Source: an uncultured Clostridium sp.
GTDB lineage: Bacteria; Bacillota; Clostridia; Peptostreptococcales; Peptostreptococcaceae
DNA length: 9,179 nt
Reading direction: 5' to 3'
NCBI GenBank assembly: GCA_900550335.1
Contig: URRU01000070.1
Coordinates: forward strand, 1-9,179
Of this stretch, positions 1 through 6,501 are shown in pieces (within the stretch, counting starts at the first letter, position 1; every line of letters begins with the position of its first letter). The notes under the pieces were generated by a model, which made no database searches, had not been told where the DNA came from, and worked only from the letters and a program-made list of their open reading frames with translations. The position numbers were made by a program, and so were the translations under genes.

Positions 1-1376
1 CCTATAAACTTGATGACTGTGAAATTGAAGAGTTATTAAAAATAGGAAGAGAATACAAAAATGTTAAAAACTATGTATATTCAAGGTATAGTGGAATAAA
101 AAGTCTTTTAATCATTGAAAAACCTCGAAAAATTAGGGATGAATGGGTAAAGACAAAGTTTTATGGACAGTGGGATTTACCAGCTAGATATTGGAAATTA
201 GCACTACAAGATGCAATTGGAAGTATAAAGTCTGGTTGGTCTAATGTAAAAAACAAAATTAGGACTGCTGCTTATAATAATGAACATTTATCTACTGATG
301 ACAGATATTATATAAATTATATACTATCAGCAAATAAGCTTTATTATAACGTGTTAAACAACATAAACTTTGATATTCCTAAAAAATTTGAAGGAAAAAG
401 CTTAAATATTAAATATTTGAATAACTTAATAAAAAGATACACAAGAAGATATAAAGGAAAAGTTCCTTATACAAATAAAATAAATTCTTTTTCGATAGAT
501 ACAGGTTTGTATAGATATTCAAAAAATAACACAAATGAAAATTATATTTATATAACTTCACTGGAAACAGGAAAAAGAATACCAATAAAATTAAGGGATT
601 CAAATAAATACAACAAAACACTTCAAATCAAAATCATAGATAATGTAGTGAAAATACATATTCCATTAAAAGTGGAATCAAAGGAAAATACTAACGAAAA
701 TATTATAGGAATAGATAAAGGATATAGATATTTACTTGCAACATCGAATGGAAATCTGTATGGAGAAAAATTGAATTATTATTTAAGTAAAGAAACCGAA
801 AGGTTAAGTGATAAAAACAAAAATAGAAATAGATTTTTTGCACTTAGAAGAAAATACCTTGAAGAAGGTAATACTAAGAAAGCGGAGAATATACTTAAAA
901 ATAATTTAGGAAAGAAAAAATACAGAAACAACAAAAATAAACACGATGAAACAGTTAAATCTTACATCAATAAAAATATCAATGAATTTATAAAATCAGA
1001 AAAACCTAAGGAAGTTGTAATGGAAAATTTAGATTTTGTAAATTGGGATGACAGATATCCAAAATCTGTAAAAAGAAAATTATCGAGATGGATAAAGGGC
1101 TACATAAGAGATAGACTTGAGTACAAATTCAAATTAAGTAGTATTGAATTCACATATATAAATCCAGCGTATACAAGCCAGATTTGTAGCAAATGTGGAA
1201 GATTTGGTGTAAGAGATGGAGATTTGTTCACGTGTGATAATTGTGGAGAAATTCATGCAGATATAAATGCAAGTATGAATATTTTAGAGAGAAAGTATGA
1301 TAAAGAAATAAAGATGTTTACAAGTTATAAGAAAGTTAAAGAAATACTAGAAAGTAGAGTTGCTGATATAAAGTAA
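1..1376 (+). CDS. tnpB: TnpB-family RNA-guided DNA endonuclease, 5'-partial
   Basis: The reading frame is open from base 3 to the TAA at 1374-1376, so 457 residues are visible and the true start lies upstream. A GTG at 351 is in frame, but the 116 codons before it look coding and contain no in-frame ATG, so 351 is not the start. The RuvC-like nuclease triad is intact: Asp in IGIDKG (codon 714-716), Glu in VVMENL (1023-1025) and Asp in HADINAS (1260-1262). A zinc ribbon (CSKC and CDNC, about 1185-1250) sits between the last two, as in TnpB and compact Cas12. Known TnpB proteins use an omegaRNA made from the element's 3' end to cut targets next to a short motif, which favours element retention. 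At more than 457 residues it is longer than ISDra2 TnpB (about 408), and its N-terminal region is not the standard one. The active site argues against a dead TldR-type repressor. A stand-alone Cas12-like effector is the alternative, but no CRISPR array is seen. Confidence 0.9.
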   Translation, partial: YKLDDCEIEELLKIGREYKNVKNYVYSRYSGIKSLLIIEKPRKIRDEWVKTKFYGQWDLPARYWKLALQDAIGSIKSGWSNVKNKIRTAAYNNEHLSTDDRYYINYILSANKLYYNVLNNINFDIPKKFEGKSLNIKYLNNLIKRYTRRYKGKVPYTNKINSFSIDTGLYRYSKNNTNENYIYITSLETGKRIPIKLRDSNKYNKTLQIKIIDNVVKIHIPLKVESKENTNENIIGIDKGYRYLLATSNGNLYGEKLNYYLSKETERLSDKNKNRNRFFALRRKYLEEGNTKKAENILKNNLGKKKYRNNKNKHDETVKSYINKNINEFIKSEKPKEVVMENLDFVNWDDRYPKSVKRKLSRWIKGYIRDRLEYKFKLSSIEFTYINPAYTSQICSKCGRFGVRDGDLFTCDNCGEIHADINASMNILERKYDKEIKMFTSYKKVKEILESRVADIK

Positions 1377-1711
1377 AATAAATAAAGTTAAAGATACATT
1401 AAGTGATTTATATTAAAAAAAGTAGATTAAAAGTATATTTTATTTAATCACAAATATATTTTGTATTTATCCAACTGTTGATAAATGGAGGGTATGTTTT
1501 ATCGGTGACGGGGGTTAGATAAAATGCTTTAAATAAATAAAAAATACGGTTGTGGGATAATCGAGATAGAAATTTTATCGCGATAACTGGCTCAACCAAG
1601 ACTTAAAACTATCAAAAGATAGAATAAGAGCGAAATATCTAAAATGAGTACATTTGTATATATTTTTAGAACCAGCAGTGCTTATTATAGTGAGTATAAT
1701 TATTTAAATCA
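1377..1711 (+). ncRNA. Putative omegaRNA / structured 3' region of the TnpB element
   Basis: This stretch has no convincing gene. Several potential hairpins are seen on the + strand: ttttatc (from 1497) with gataaaa (from 1518) around a G-rich loop; GGTTG (1548-1552) with CAACC (1593-1597) enclosing the palindrome TTATCGCGATAA; CTATC-AAAA-GATAG near 1609-1622; and TCTAAAA with TTTTAGA near 1638-1671. The segment around 1500-1600 is clearly less AT-rich than its flanks. TnpB guide RNAs normally derive from the 3' end of tnpB and the DNA up to the element's right end, with the guide read from the flank beyond it. Position, strand and structure fit, but no covariance evidence is available and the RNA ends are unknown. 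Confidence 0.45.
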
Positions 1712-1748
1712 AAAAGGGACTGTTAGCTAAATTACAACAATCCCTTTT
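1712..1748 (-). terminator. Rho-independent terminator of the lipoprotein gene
   Basis: A 13-bp stem pairs 1712-1724 with 1736-1748 around an 11-nt loop. Read on the - strand it contains one G-U wobble and runs into a U-rich tract. On the + strand the same position is a C-A mismatch, so the - strand is favoured, although the structure could also stop converging transcription from the TnpB element. It touches the predicted right end of that element. Confidence 0.75.
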
Positions 1749-1767
1749 CTTATTTTTACTCTTTTTT

Positions 1768-1835
1768 TATATTCTCTTTAAAAAATCTATATCTACTTTT
1801 TCAACTTCAATATCTACTTTTTCCTTTTGAATAAT
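1768..1835 (-). repeat. Two 21-bp tandem repeats just downstream of the lipoprotein stop
   Basis: On the - strand, units at 1803-1823 and 1782-1802 both begin gaaaaagtagatat and differ mainly in the last third. They lie in a 22-codon open stretch, out of frame with the lipoprotein gene and ending at TAA 1768-1770. This stretch would read EIIQKEKVDIEVEKVDID followed by FLKRI. No start codon or ribosome binding site precedes it, so it is not called as a gene. Confidence 0.5.
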
Positions 1836-1837
1836 TT

Positions 1838-2920
1838 CTATTCAACTATTTCATAATTTCCTTCTAATGCATATGGCTGCCCAAAAGGTAGGCTTGTATC
1901 TGAAGGCCAGAACATATCTTTAACTCTGACTTTAACTCTTTTTCCATTATAATTTGATGCATCTGCAAAATTAGCAAGTTTTATCATTTTAGCTTTTTCA
2001 GTACGTGAACCTTCTCCATCTCCACTATTTGCAGTAACCACTATCTCCTCATCAAACACTAATAGAGCAAATTTTTCACTTGTGTCTGCATAGCCACCAT
2101 TAGGATCTTCCATATCCTGTAAATCTAACACCTCATTGTATGATAGATATTTTAATGTCCCCTCAAAAACATTTCTATTATCTACCTTAACTCCTGATTC
2201 CTTTGGCTCTTCAACTGGTTCGGTTTCAGCATTTTCTTGAACCTGCGAATCTTTATTTTCCTCAGATTTTTTAGTTAAGTCAAGTTTACCTTCTTTAAAT
2301 GCTTCTAATGCAGATAAATCATTGATTTCATACCAATTTATAGCGATGCTTTCTCCATCATCTTCAACAGGTTCTCCACCTAACATATATTCTTTTATTT
2401 TTGTATTTTTAAGTGCAATTGTTCCATCTTCTTTTATATCCAAGTTTATTCTTACTATTTCAAACTGACCAGTCATCCCACTTCCCTGATTTAAAATCAG
2501 TCCATCATTTTTATTTGATGCAGTTAAGTCAGCTCTCATCCCACCAACAGCTGCAACTCCTATTTCTATATTTTTAGTTGGCGATAAAAGTTTATTGTTT
2601 TCTTTATCATAGTAGAATATTTTATTGTACTGTACTTCAACTGACTCGTCTGTTCTTCCAATTATAAGCTCTGGAATTTCATCATCGTTCATATTTACAA
2701 GAGCATATTTATACGTATATGTTGCATTTTCACTTCCATATGGCTCAATTTCAAAATCAATATTTTCATAATCCTGAATCTGATTTTCATACCGTGCAGC
2801 TACTTTTTCAAAAGGATTCTTATCACCTTCGTTTGATTTTTCTGTATCCTTTTGACCGCAACCTACAAGTGCCAATGTTGTAGCAATTACTAATGCTAAT
2901 AATACTCTTAGTTTTTTCAT
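1838..2920 (-). CDS. Predicted surface lipoprotein with C-terminal 'WPSDTSLP' domain
   Basis: The 360-residue protein starts with a lipoprotein signal peptide: charged MKKLR, a hydrophobic segment and lipobox L18-V-G-C21. It should therefore be exported and anchored to the outer face of the membrane. Residues 72-88 (ALVNMNDDEIPELIIG) resemble the calcium-loop-like D/N-x-D/N-x-D repeats of FG-GAP-type extracellular proteins, with N76, N78, D80 and E84 as possible ligands. Residues 216-245 form an acidic, Glu/Lys-rich linker. Residues 250-360 form a second domain (FEGTLKYLS, TANSGDGEGSRT, FWPSDTSLPFG) that I recognise only as recurring in clostridial lipoproteins. No enzyme motif is seen and the function is unknown. 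The start is supported by AGAGGGG about 5 nt upstream. It is a single-gene unit with its own promoter (3028-3056) and terminator (1712-1748). Confidence 0.85.
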   Translation of the reverse strand: MKKLRVLLALVIATTLALVGCGQKDTEKSNEGDKNPFEKVAARYENQIQDYENIDFEIEPYGSENATYTYKYALVNMNDDEIPELIIGRTDESVEVQYNKIFYYDKENNKLLSPTKNIEIGVAAVGGMRADLTASNKNDGLILNQGSGMTGQFEIVRINLDIKEDGTIALKNTKIKEYMLGGEPVEDDGESIAINWYEINDLSALEAFKEGKLDLTKKSEENKDSQVQENAETEPVEEPKESGVKVDNRNVFEGTLKYLSYNEVLDLQDMEDPNGGYADTSEKFALLVFDEEIVVTANSGDGEGSRTEKAKMIKLANFADASNYNGKRVKVRVKDMFWPSDTSLPFGQPYALEGNYEIVE

Positions 2921-3027
2921 AAATACCCCTCTTTTCTAGTGAATTTTTAATTTAAAGCATTTAGTTATTAACTTTTACTTTTTTAAAATCCTCACATCAA
3001 TTAATTATCATAAAACTCAGATAATTT

Positions 3028-3056
3028 ATTATAACATTAATCTGTTTACTTTTCAA
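3028..3056 (-). promoter_or_regulatory. Sigma-A-type promoter of the lipoprotein gene
   Basis: The -35 is TTGAAA (3051-3056), followed by a 17-nt spacer and a perfect TATAAT -10 (3028-3033). Transcription would start near 3021 and leave a leader of about 100 nt before the ATG at 2920. The promoter lies just 50 nt past the stop of the rep-like gene, and I see no terminator between them. Confidence 0.8.
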
Positions 3057-3105
3057 CTATACACACAATTCGTAAACTGCACACAAATCTACTTATTCTA
3101 TAACA

Positions 3106-4101
3106 CTAACCACACCATTTTTCCTGTTTTTTTCTAATCTTTTCCTCAAGCTCTTTCTCAGAGTACTCATGCAGCATCATCCCAAAATCCACAAACTTAT
3201 TCCTACTAACTCCCATACACACAGAATCCCTATAATCATTTTTCAATGCCTCAAGCAAAAATCCACACTTACTGTTTAGCTTTTTCATACTTGCCATCTC
3301 AATCTTATCGTGTAAATAGGCAGAGTCCTTCCCTAGATCCTTCAAAACATAAATCACCTTATCAAAATAACCCTCTGTATAAGCTGATTCTAAAAACTTC
3401 TTCAACATAGCTTTTACATCTCTCTTAAAATTAATATCACTTGTTTTTTTAGCAACACAACCCTGCTTCGGTTGTTGTTGTCTAATAATTGATGTATTAT
3501 TTTTGTTTTTATTGGTATTGTTAATGTCAAGCTGGCATAATTCATCATTCCTATCTGGACAATTGCATTCGTTCAATTTGACAAAATGCTTATTATCATT
3601 ATAACTATTTGCTTTGTTGCAAACTGAATCACTTATTTCTTCACTACAAACTAAATCATCTACTTCATCATTTACATCTAATATTTCATCATCTACACAC
3701 AATACTTCATCATCTGCACACAATACTTCATCATCTGCACACAATACTTCATCATCTAAGCCCAAAATTTCATAAACCCTATCATAATCTATACTGTACC
3801 ACTTAGTTCTATCTAGCTTGCTCTTATTAAAATTCCCCACAATCAAAATCCCTTTATTCTCCAAAGATGTAAACACCCTTTTAAGAGTACTCTCGCTCCA
3901 AAATGAAAAATGATTCTCATGCCATTTTTTCAGACTATTAAAAGTCCAATATCTACCATTTTTATAGTTTAACCCTCTCTTTTCATTGCTCACAAGCCAA
4001 CCATGAATTTGCTGCAATACAATAGCTTCATTAACCCCTAAGCCCTTTGCAAGCTCTTTATTTATCCCTATATAATAATTATCAAAAACTTTTCTATTCA
4101 T
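3106..4101 (-). CDS. Phage/plasmid-type replication protein, winged-helix N-terminus
   Basis: The 331-residue protein has an N-terminal region (about 1-110) with the pattern of winged-helix replication proteins from low-GC phages and plasmids: LGVNEAIVLQQIHGWL, then YWTFNSLKKWHENHFSFWS, then STLKRVFTSLENKGIL and KWYSIDYDRV. These would bind origin DNA or load helicase, as DnaD-like initiators do. Residues about 116-150 are tandem heptads DDEVLCA x3 followed by two degenerate copies. Residues 150-220 are a low-complexity, Asn/Lys/Asp/Cys-rich linker. The C-terminal 110 residues are helical and charged, and I cannot assign them to a family with certainty. GGGGG lies 7 nt before the start. The 40-bp repeats immediately upstream resemble iterons beside a rep gene. 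No other phage or plasmid genes are in the window, so it may be a remnant or a solitary gene. The exact role is inferred. Confidence 0.75.
   Translation of the reverse strand: MNRKVFDNYYIGINKELAKGLGVNEAIVLQQIHGWLVSNEKRGLNYKNGRYWTFNSLKKWHENHFSFWSESTLKRVFTSLENKGILIVGNFNKSKLDRTKWYSIDYDRVYEILGLDDEVLCADDEVLCADDEVLCVDDEILDVNDEVDDLVCSEEISDSVCNKANSYNDNKHFVKLNECNCPDRNDELCQLDINNTNKNKNNTSIIRQQQPKQGCVAKKTSDINFKRDVKAMLKKFLESAYTEGYFDKVIYVLKDLGKDSAYLHDKIEMASMKKLNSKCGFLLEALKNDYRDSVCMGVSRNKFVDFGMMLHEYSEKELEEKIRKKQEKWCG
3659..3763 (-). repeat. 21-bp tandem repeat (heptad repeat) inside the replication gene
   Basis: Units at 3701-3721 and 3722-3742 are identical. Those at 3680-3700 and 3743-3763 differ at a few bases, and 3659-3679 is more degenerate. 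They encode the acidic heptads DDEVLCA, DDEVLCA, DDEVLCV, DDEILDV and NDEVDDL. Each unit adds exactly seven codons, so copy-number changes keep the frame. Confidence 0.9.
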
Positions 4102-4219
4102 ACCTATTCCCCCAATTTTTTCTTATATGATACCTACTCGTACCTATTTCCTAAATTTTTATCATATGATTCCTACTCATACCTGTTATCCAAATTTTTT
4201 TATAATATGATACTTTCTT
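4101..4219 (-). repeat. About three 40-bp direct repeats, iteron-like, before the rep-like gene
   Basis: The units are 4101-4140, 4141-4179 and 4180-4219. Each begins (+ strand) TACCTRTT, continues through an AT-rich CAATTTTTT-like block, and has ATATGATWCC or a variant near its end. Within the array, TACCTA-like hexamers also occur in pairs 10 bp apart (4131 and 4141; 4170 and 4180). The pattern extends weakly into the first codons of the gene (4091-4101). Directly repeated sites in front of a replication gene are typical of origin iterons or of autoregulatory operators. Confidence 0.7.
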
Positions 4220-4226
4220 TAATCAA
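4199..4226 (-). promoter_or_regulatory. Probable promoter of the replication gene
   Basis: TTGATT (4221-4226), a 16-nt spacer and TATAAA (4199-4204) on the - strand. The -10 and part of the spacer lie inside the third 40-bp repeat. A protein bound to the repeats would therefore cover the promoter, which suggests autoregulation. Confidence 0.55.
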
Positions 4227-4279
4227 TTTATCACCTAAGTTTTTAGATTTCTTGTATCATCTGAAATAATTTTTGACAC

Positions 4280-4306
4280 AAAAAAAGAGAGCCTTTAAGC
4301 TCCCTA
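4280..4306 (-). terminator. Rho-independent terminator of the DUF1653 gene
   Basis: On the - strand a 6-bp stem GGGAGC/GCTCTC (one G-U pair) with loop TTAAAG is followed directly by seven U residues. It lies 11 nt past the stop of the DUF1653 gene and separates that gene from the replication gene. Confidence 0.85.
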
Positions 4307-4317
4307 AAATTATTTAA

Positions 4318-4551
4318 CTACCCATTATAAAGCTCAAATCTATACTTCTGTCCAGTAACATTATCCTCTCTACTCGGATCAATCTCCTCTAAAAACATAT
4401 CTACAGGTCTAACAAAAGTCCCATATTCTCCGTACATTGCTTGATACACAACCATCATCTCTCCACTCTCAGTGTGCTGTGCAACATCCTTCACATAATA
4501 AAAATTACCCTTAAAATGTCTATATAGCCTATTAACAACAACCTCTCTCAT
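4318..4551 (-). CDS. DUF1653 domain protein
   Basis: This short 77-residue protein fits the DUF1653 family along its whole length: YRHFKGNFYYVKDVAQHTESGE, then MMVVYQAMYGEYGTFVRP, then DMFLEE, and finally KYRFEL near the end. The pattern implies a compact beta-rich fold. No catalytic function is established for the family, and it often occurs alone in bacterial and phage genomes. AAGGAG is placed about 9 nt before the ATG and supports the start. It is transcribed alone, with a terminator 11 nt downstream. A large inverted-repeat element lies upstream of it, but I cannot show a regulatory link. Confidence 0.9.
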   Translation of the reverse strand: MREVVVNRLYRHFKGNFYYVKDVAQHTESGEMMVVYQAMYGEYGTFVRPVDMFLEEIDPSREDNVTGQKYRFELYNG

Positions 4552-4727
4552 AATAAAAACTCCTTTTTAAAAATATTTTAATTATATAATACCCTATATA
4601 TCAAAAAATAATTCACCAAATAAACTACTTCAAAAAACTTCCACCAAACCTATCTCACTTTTATTTAAAAATAGTTTTTACAAATATGAAATGCCTCCAG
4701 TTTTAAGAAACATATCTTTTTTGTATT
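4552..4727. other. AT-rich intergenic DNA upstream of DUF1653
   Basis: No gene is visible here. On the - strand a TATAAT at 4581-4586 is the best -10 for DUF1653, but no good -35 sits at the right distance, so the promoter is uncertain. Together with the inverted-repeat element and the transporter terminator it fills the gene-free interval 4552-4987. Confidence 0.35.
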
Positions 4728-4935
4728 TATACTAAATAAATGAAGATTTTAATTTTTCTGTAAATACAAATTTTTCAAAAATTAGTCAAATACACTCTAA
4801 GTTCGACAATCTACAGACGTGTGCGTCCTTAATTTTCCAATAAAAGGGCACACGTCGAAGCCTGGAGAACGAGAGTGTATTTAAACTAATTCTGAATAAA
4901 AACTATAGAAAAATTAAATCTTCATTGATAGTATA
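4728..4935. repeat. 208-bp nested inverted repeat: unassigned structured RNA or MITE-like element
   Basis: Outer arms 4728-4759 and 4907-4935 pair over about 25 bp with small bulges (tatact, then aatgaagatt and taatttttct against their complements). After an asymmetric internal loop of roughly 20 nt per side, inner arms pair: ATTAGT (4781-4786) with ACTAAT (4885-4890), and AAATACACTCT (4788-4798) with AGAGTGTATTT (4872-4882). The apex contains a hairpin GACGTGTGC (4816-4824)/GCACACGTC (4848-4856). The apex is far less AT-rich than its surroundings. Neither strand shows a good promoter or a U-tract next to the arms, so strand is undetermined. No protein is encoded. It does not match any riboswitch I know by sequence. 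Confidence 0.7.
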
Positions 4936-4942
4936 TAAACAT

Positions 4943-4975
4943 AAAAAAAGAGATGTCTCAAAACTGAGGCATCTC
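4943..4975 (-). terminator. Rho-independent terminator of the POT transporter gene
   Basis: On the - strand an 11-bp stem GAGATGCCTCA/TGAGACATCTC (one mismatch) with a short GTTT loop is followed by seven U residues. It starts 13 nt after the transporter stop codon. Confidence 0.85.
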
Positions 4976-4987
4976 CATTTATAAAAA

Positions 4988-6358
4988 CTATTCTGCTTTT
5001 TCCATTTCATCAAGTTTACCGCTGCATAACCATAGTATTACACCTAAAGCTATTATTACAGCAGCTAAACCACCGTAACCAACAGTGAAGTTTATAGTCT
5101 TTAACCAAGCATATAGACTTGGGTATATATACTGAGCTATGAAAACAGCTATTGGCCAGAATCCAAGTAATAATCCTAGAACCTTAGCTGGAGCTAACTT
5201 AGATATAAACGAGTTTCCTAGAGGTGAGAATATCATTTCACCTAAAGACATAAGCATACTTACAAGTGCTAACCATAAGAATGAGCACTGTCCGTTTGCC
5301 ATAGCTATCTTATCAGCTACAACCATTACTATGTAAGAAACACCAACTAGTATTATACCTAGTGCAGTTTTCTTGAACATACTTATATCTCCCTGAGGTC
5401 TCTTAGCCATTCTAGCCCATACAGCAGCTAGAACTGGTCCAAGTGCTATACAAACTAATGCGTTCATTGAGTCGAACCAAGAAGTTGGTACCTGGAAACT
5501 TCCTATATACCAGTTTGCTAAGTTCATGTAAGCTGAACCATCTCCCCATCCAAATCTGTAGTATGCTGGCATGTAAGCCATGTACCATACCATCCAGAAT
5601 ATAGCTGAGAATAATGTAACTAATACTATCGCACCTATACGTTTAGCATCTCCTGATGTTAATTTATCGCTAGCTGTGTCGTCTTTTTTAGCTACAGTTT
5701 CGAATTCACGCTGGTCAGCTTTGAAAGGTTCTTTACCTGCTTCACCTAAAGCTTTACCATTTAATATAAACCAAGCTGCATCTATAAACATGAATATTGC
5801 ACATATTAAGAATACAGTGTTGAAGCTTGTTTTTATACCAAATAATCCAGTTGTTGCTAACATTGCTATGAAAGTTGTTCCTATGAAAGAACCAACGTTT
5901 ACGAATGAGTACTGAATTGAGAACGCTTCATCAAGTTCATCTGAGTCATGGAATAATAATCCATTTATACCAGATAAGTTACCTTTGAATAAACCTGTTC
6001 CTATTGAAACTAATATTATCATTGCCCAAACTAATCCCATAGAATCTGCTTTCCAAGTACATAAATATCCAAGTCCCATAAGTATCATACCTACTGGAAC
6101 ACATATTCTTGGACTGATCCAATGGTCAGCTATGTATCCACCAAATATTGGTGTTATATAAGTCCATGCTACGAATGCTGCTGACATTGCAACACCCTTT
6201 TCATCTGGTAATCCTAATCCACCAGATGCTACTTCTGTTACTATCCATATAGCTAATAAGTATTTAGCTGTGTAGAATGCTATACGTTCAAATGTGAATC
6301 CTAAAGCACATACATAAAAGCCAAATGGTTTTTTCTTTTTAGTTTTAGTTGCTTCCAT
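4988..6358 (-). CDS. POT/PTR2-family (MFS) proton-coupled peptide transporter, divergent
   Basis: The 456-residue membrane protein has about 12-14 hydrophobic segments and a short Lys-rich cytoplasmic N-terminus. POT-family signatures are present: FxxERxxFY (E24, R25), GGYIADHWISPR (73-84), GTGLFKGNLSG with K125, DEAFSIQYSFVNVGS (143-157) and SLGEMIFSPLG with E374. A hydrophilic loop at about 200-240 separates the two six-helix halves. POT carriers import di- and tripeptides with protons. Two usually conserved glutamates appear changed: the first Glu of ExxER is F21, and the Glu of the TM7 FWxxxE motif is Y259. Substrate or proton coupling may therefore differ from classical peptide importers. 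AGGGGG about 6 nt upstream supports the start. It is a single-gene unit with promoter 6502-6530 and a strong terminator. Its base composition is less AT-rich than that of its neighbours, perhaps reflecting high expression. Confidence 0.85.
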   Translation of the reverse strand: MEATKTKKKKPFGFYVCALGFTFERIAFYTAKYLLAIWIVTEVASGGLGLPDEKGVAMSAAFVAWTYITPIFGGYIADHWISPRICVPVGMILMGLGYLCTWKADSMGLVWAMIILVSIGTGLFKGNLSGINGLLFHDSDELDEAFSIQYSFVNVGSFIGTTFIAMLATTGLFGIKTSFNTVFLICAIFMFIDAAWFILNGKALGEAGKEPFKADQREFETVAKKDDTASDKLTSGDAKRIGAIVLVTLFSAIFWMVWYMAYMPAYYRFGWGDGSAYMNLANWYIGSFQVPTSWFDSMNALVCIALGPVLAAVWARMAKRPQGDISMFKKTALGIILVGVSYIVMVVADKIAMANGQCSFLWLALVSMLMSLGEMIFSPLGNSFISKLAPAKVLGLLLGFWPIAVFIAQYIYPSLYAWLKTINFTVGYGGLAAVIIALGVILWLCSGKLDEMEKAE

Positions 6359-6400
6359 TTTTTACCCCCTGATTAGATATTTTATTTGAAAGCTCTATGA

Positions 6401-6445
6401 TTTTAATAACCAAGATTTTAATAACTTTATAAAACTTTTAATAAC
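6401..6445 (-). repeat. Three decamer repeats in the transporter leader
   Basis: TTTTAATAAC (+ strand) occurs exactly at 6401-6410, 6416-6425 and 6436-6445. AACCAAG (6408-6414) and CTTGGTT (6466-6472) are complementary and would enclose two of the copies in a leader RNA fold. ACTAA-GAT-TTAGT is a further small hairpin inside. The role is unknown. Confidence 0.5.
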
Positions 6446-6501
6446 TAAGATTTAGTAATTAACTCCTTGGTTTATTTTTTCACAAAACTTTCATCGTTTG
6501 T

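Larger units (their letters stand above)
1..1712 (+). mobile_element. IS200/IS605-type element carrying tnpB (right part only)
   Basis: The element is inferred from an intact TnpB-family gene followed by structured non-coding DNA. A candidate right end consists of a small hairpin (6-bp stem attata/tataat at 1684-1689 and 1695-1700, loop gtgag) followed 8 nt later by TCAA at 1709-1712. In IS200/IS605 elements the right end is cleaved a short distance 3' of a subterminal hairpin, and TCAA is the right cleavage site of IS608. The left end, and any tnpA, lie outside the window, so I cannot tell whether the element is autonomous, tnpB-only or an IStron. The exact right boundary is a guess; the presence of a TnpB element is firm. 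Confidence 0.5.

Noticed and set aside
351..353. GTG at 351 as the start of the TnpB gene
   Set aside because: The same frame is open and coding-like back to base 3 with no stop, so the gene continues beyond the window.
1484..1515. GGAGGG followed by ATG at about 1494 as a small gene start
   Set aside because: The frame stops after four codons (TGA), and the segment is better explained as part of a structured RNA.
3659..3763. CRISPR array
   Set aside because: The 21-bp units are contiguous with no spacers and are in frame inside a gene.
3609..3806. + strand open frame rich in His/Leu repeats
   Set aside because: It is the antisense shadow of the 21-bp repeat in the replication gene and has no ribosome binding site.
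4101..4219. CRISPR array or T-box leader
   Set aside because: The 40-bp repeats are adjacent with no unique spacers, and no T-box sequence is present.
4728..4935. Known riboswitch (for example THF, c-di-GMP or cobalamin)
   Set aside because: Faint resemblance at the apex (ACGUCGAAGC, GAGAG) is not backed by the conserved cores of those classes or by a fitting neighbour gene.
5580..5915. 111-codon + strand open frame inside the transporter gene
   Set aside because: It is antisense to a clearly conserved membrane protein, with no family resemblance.
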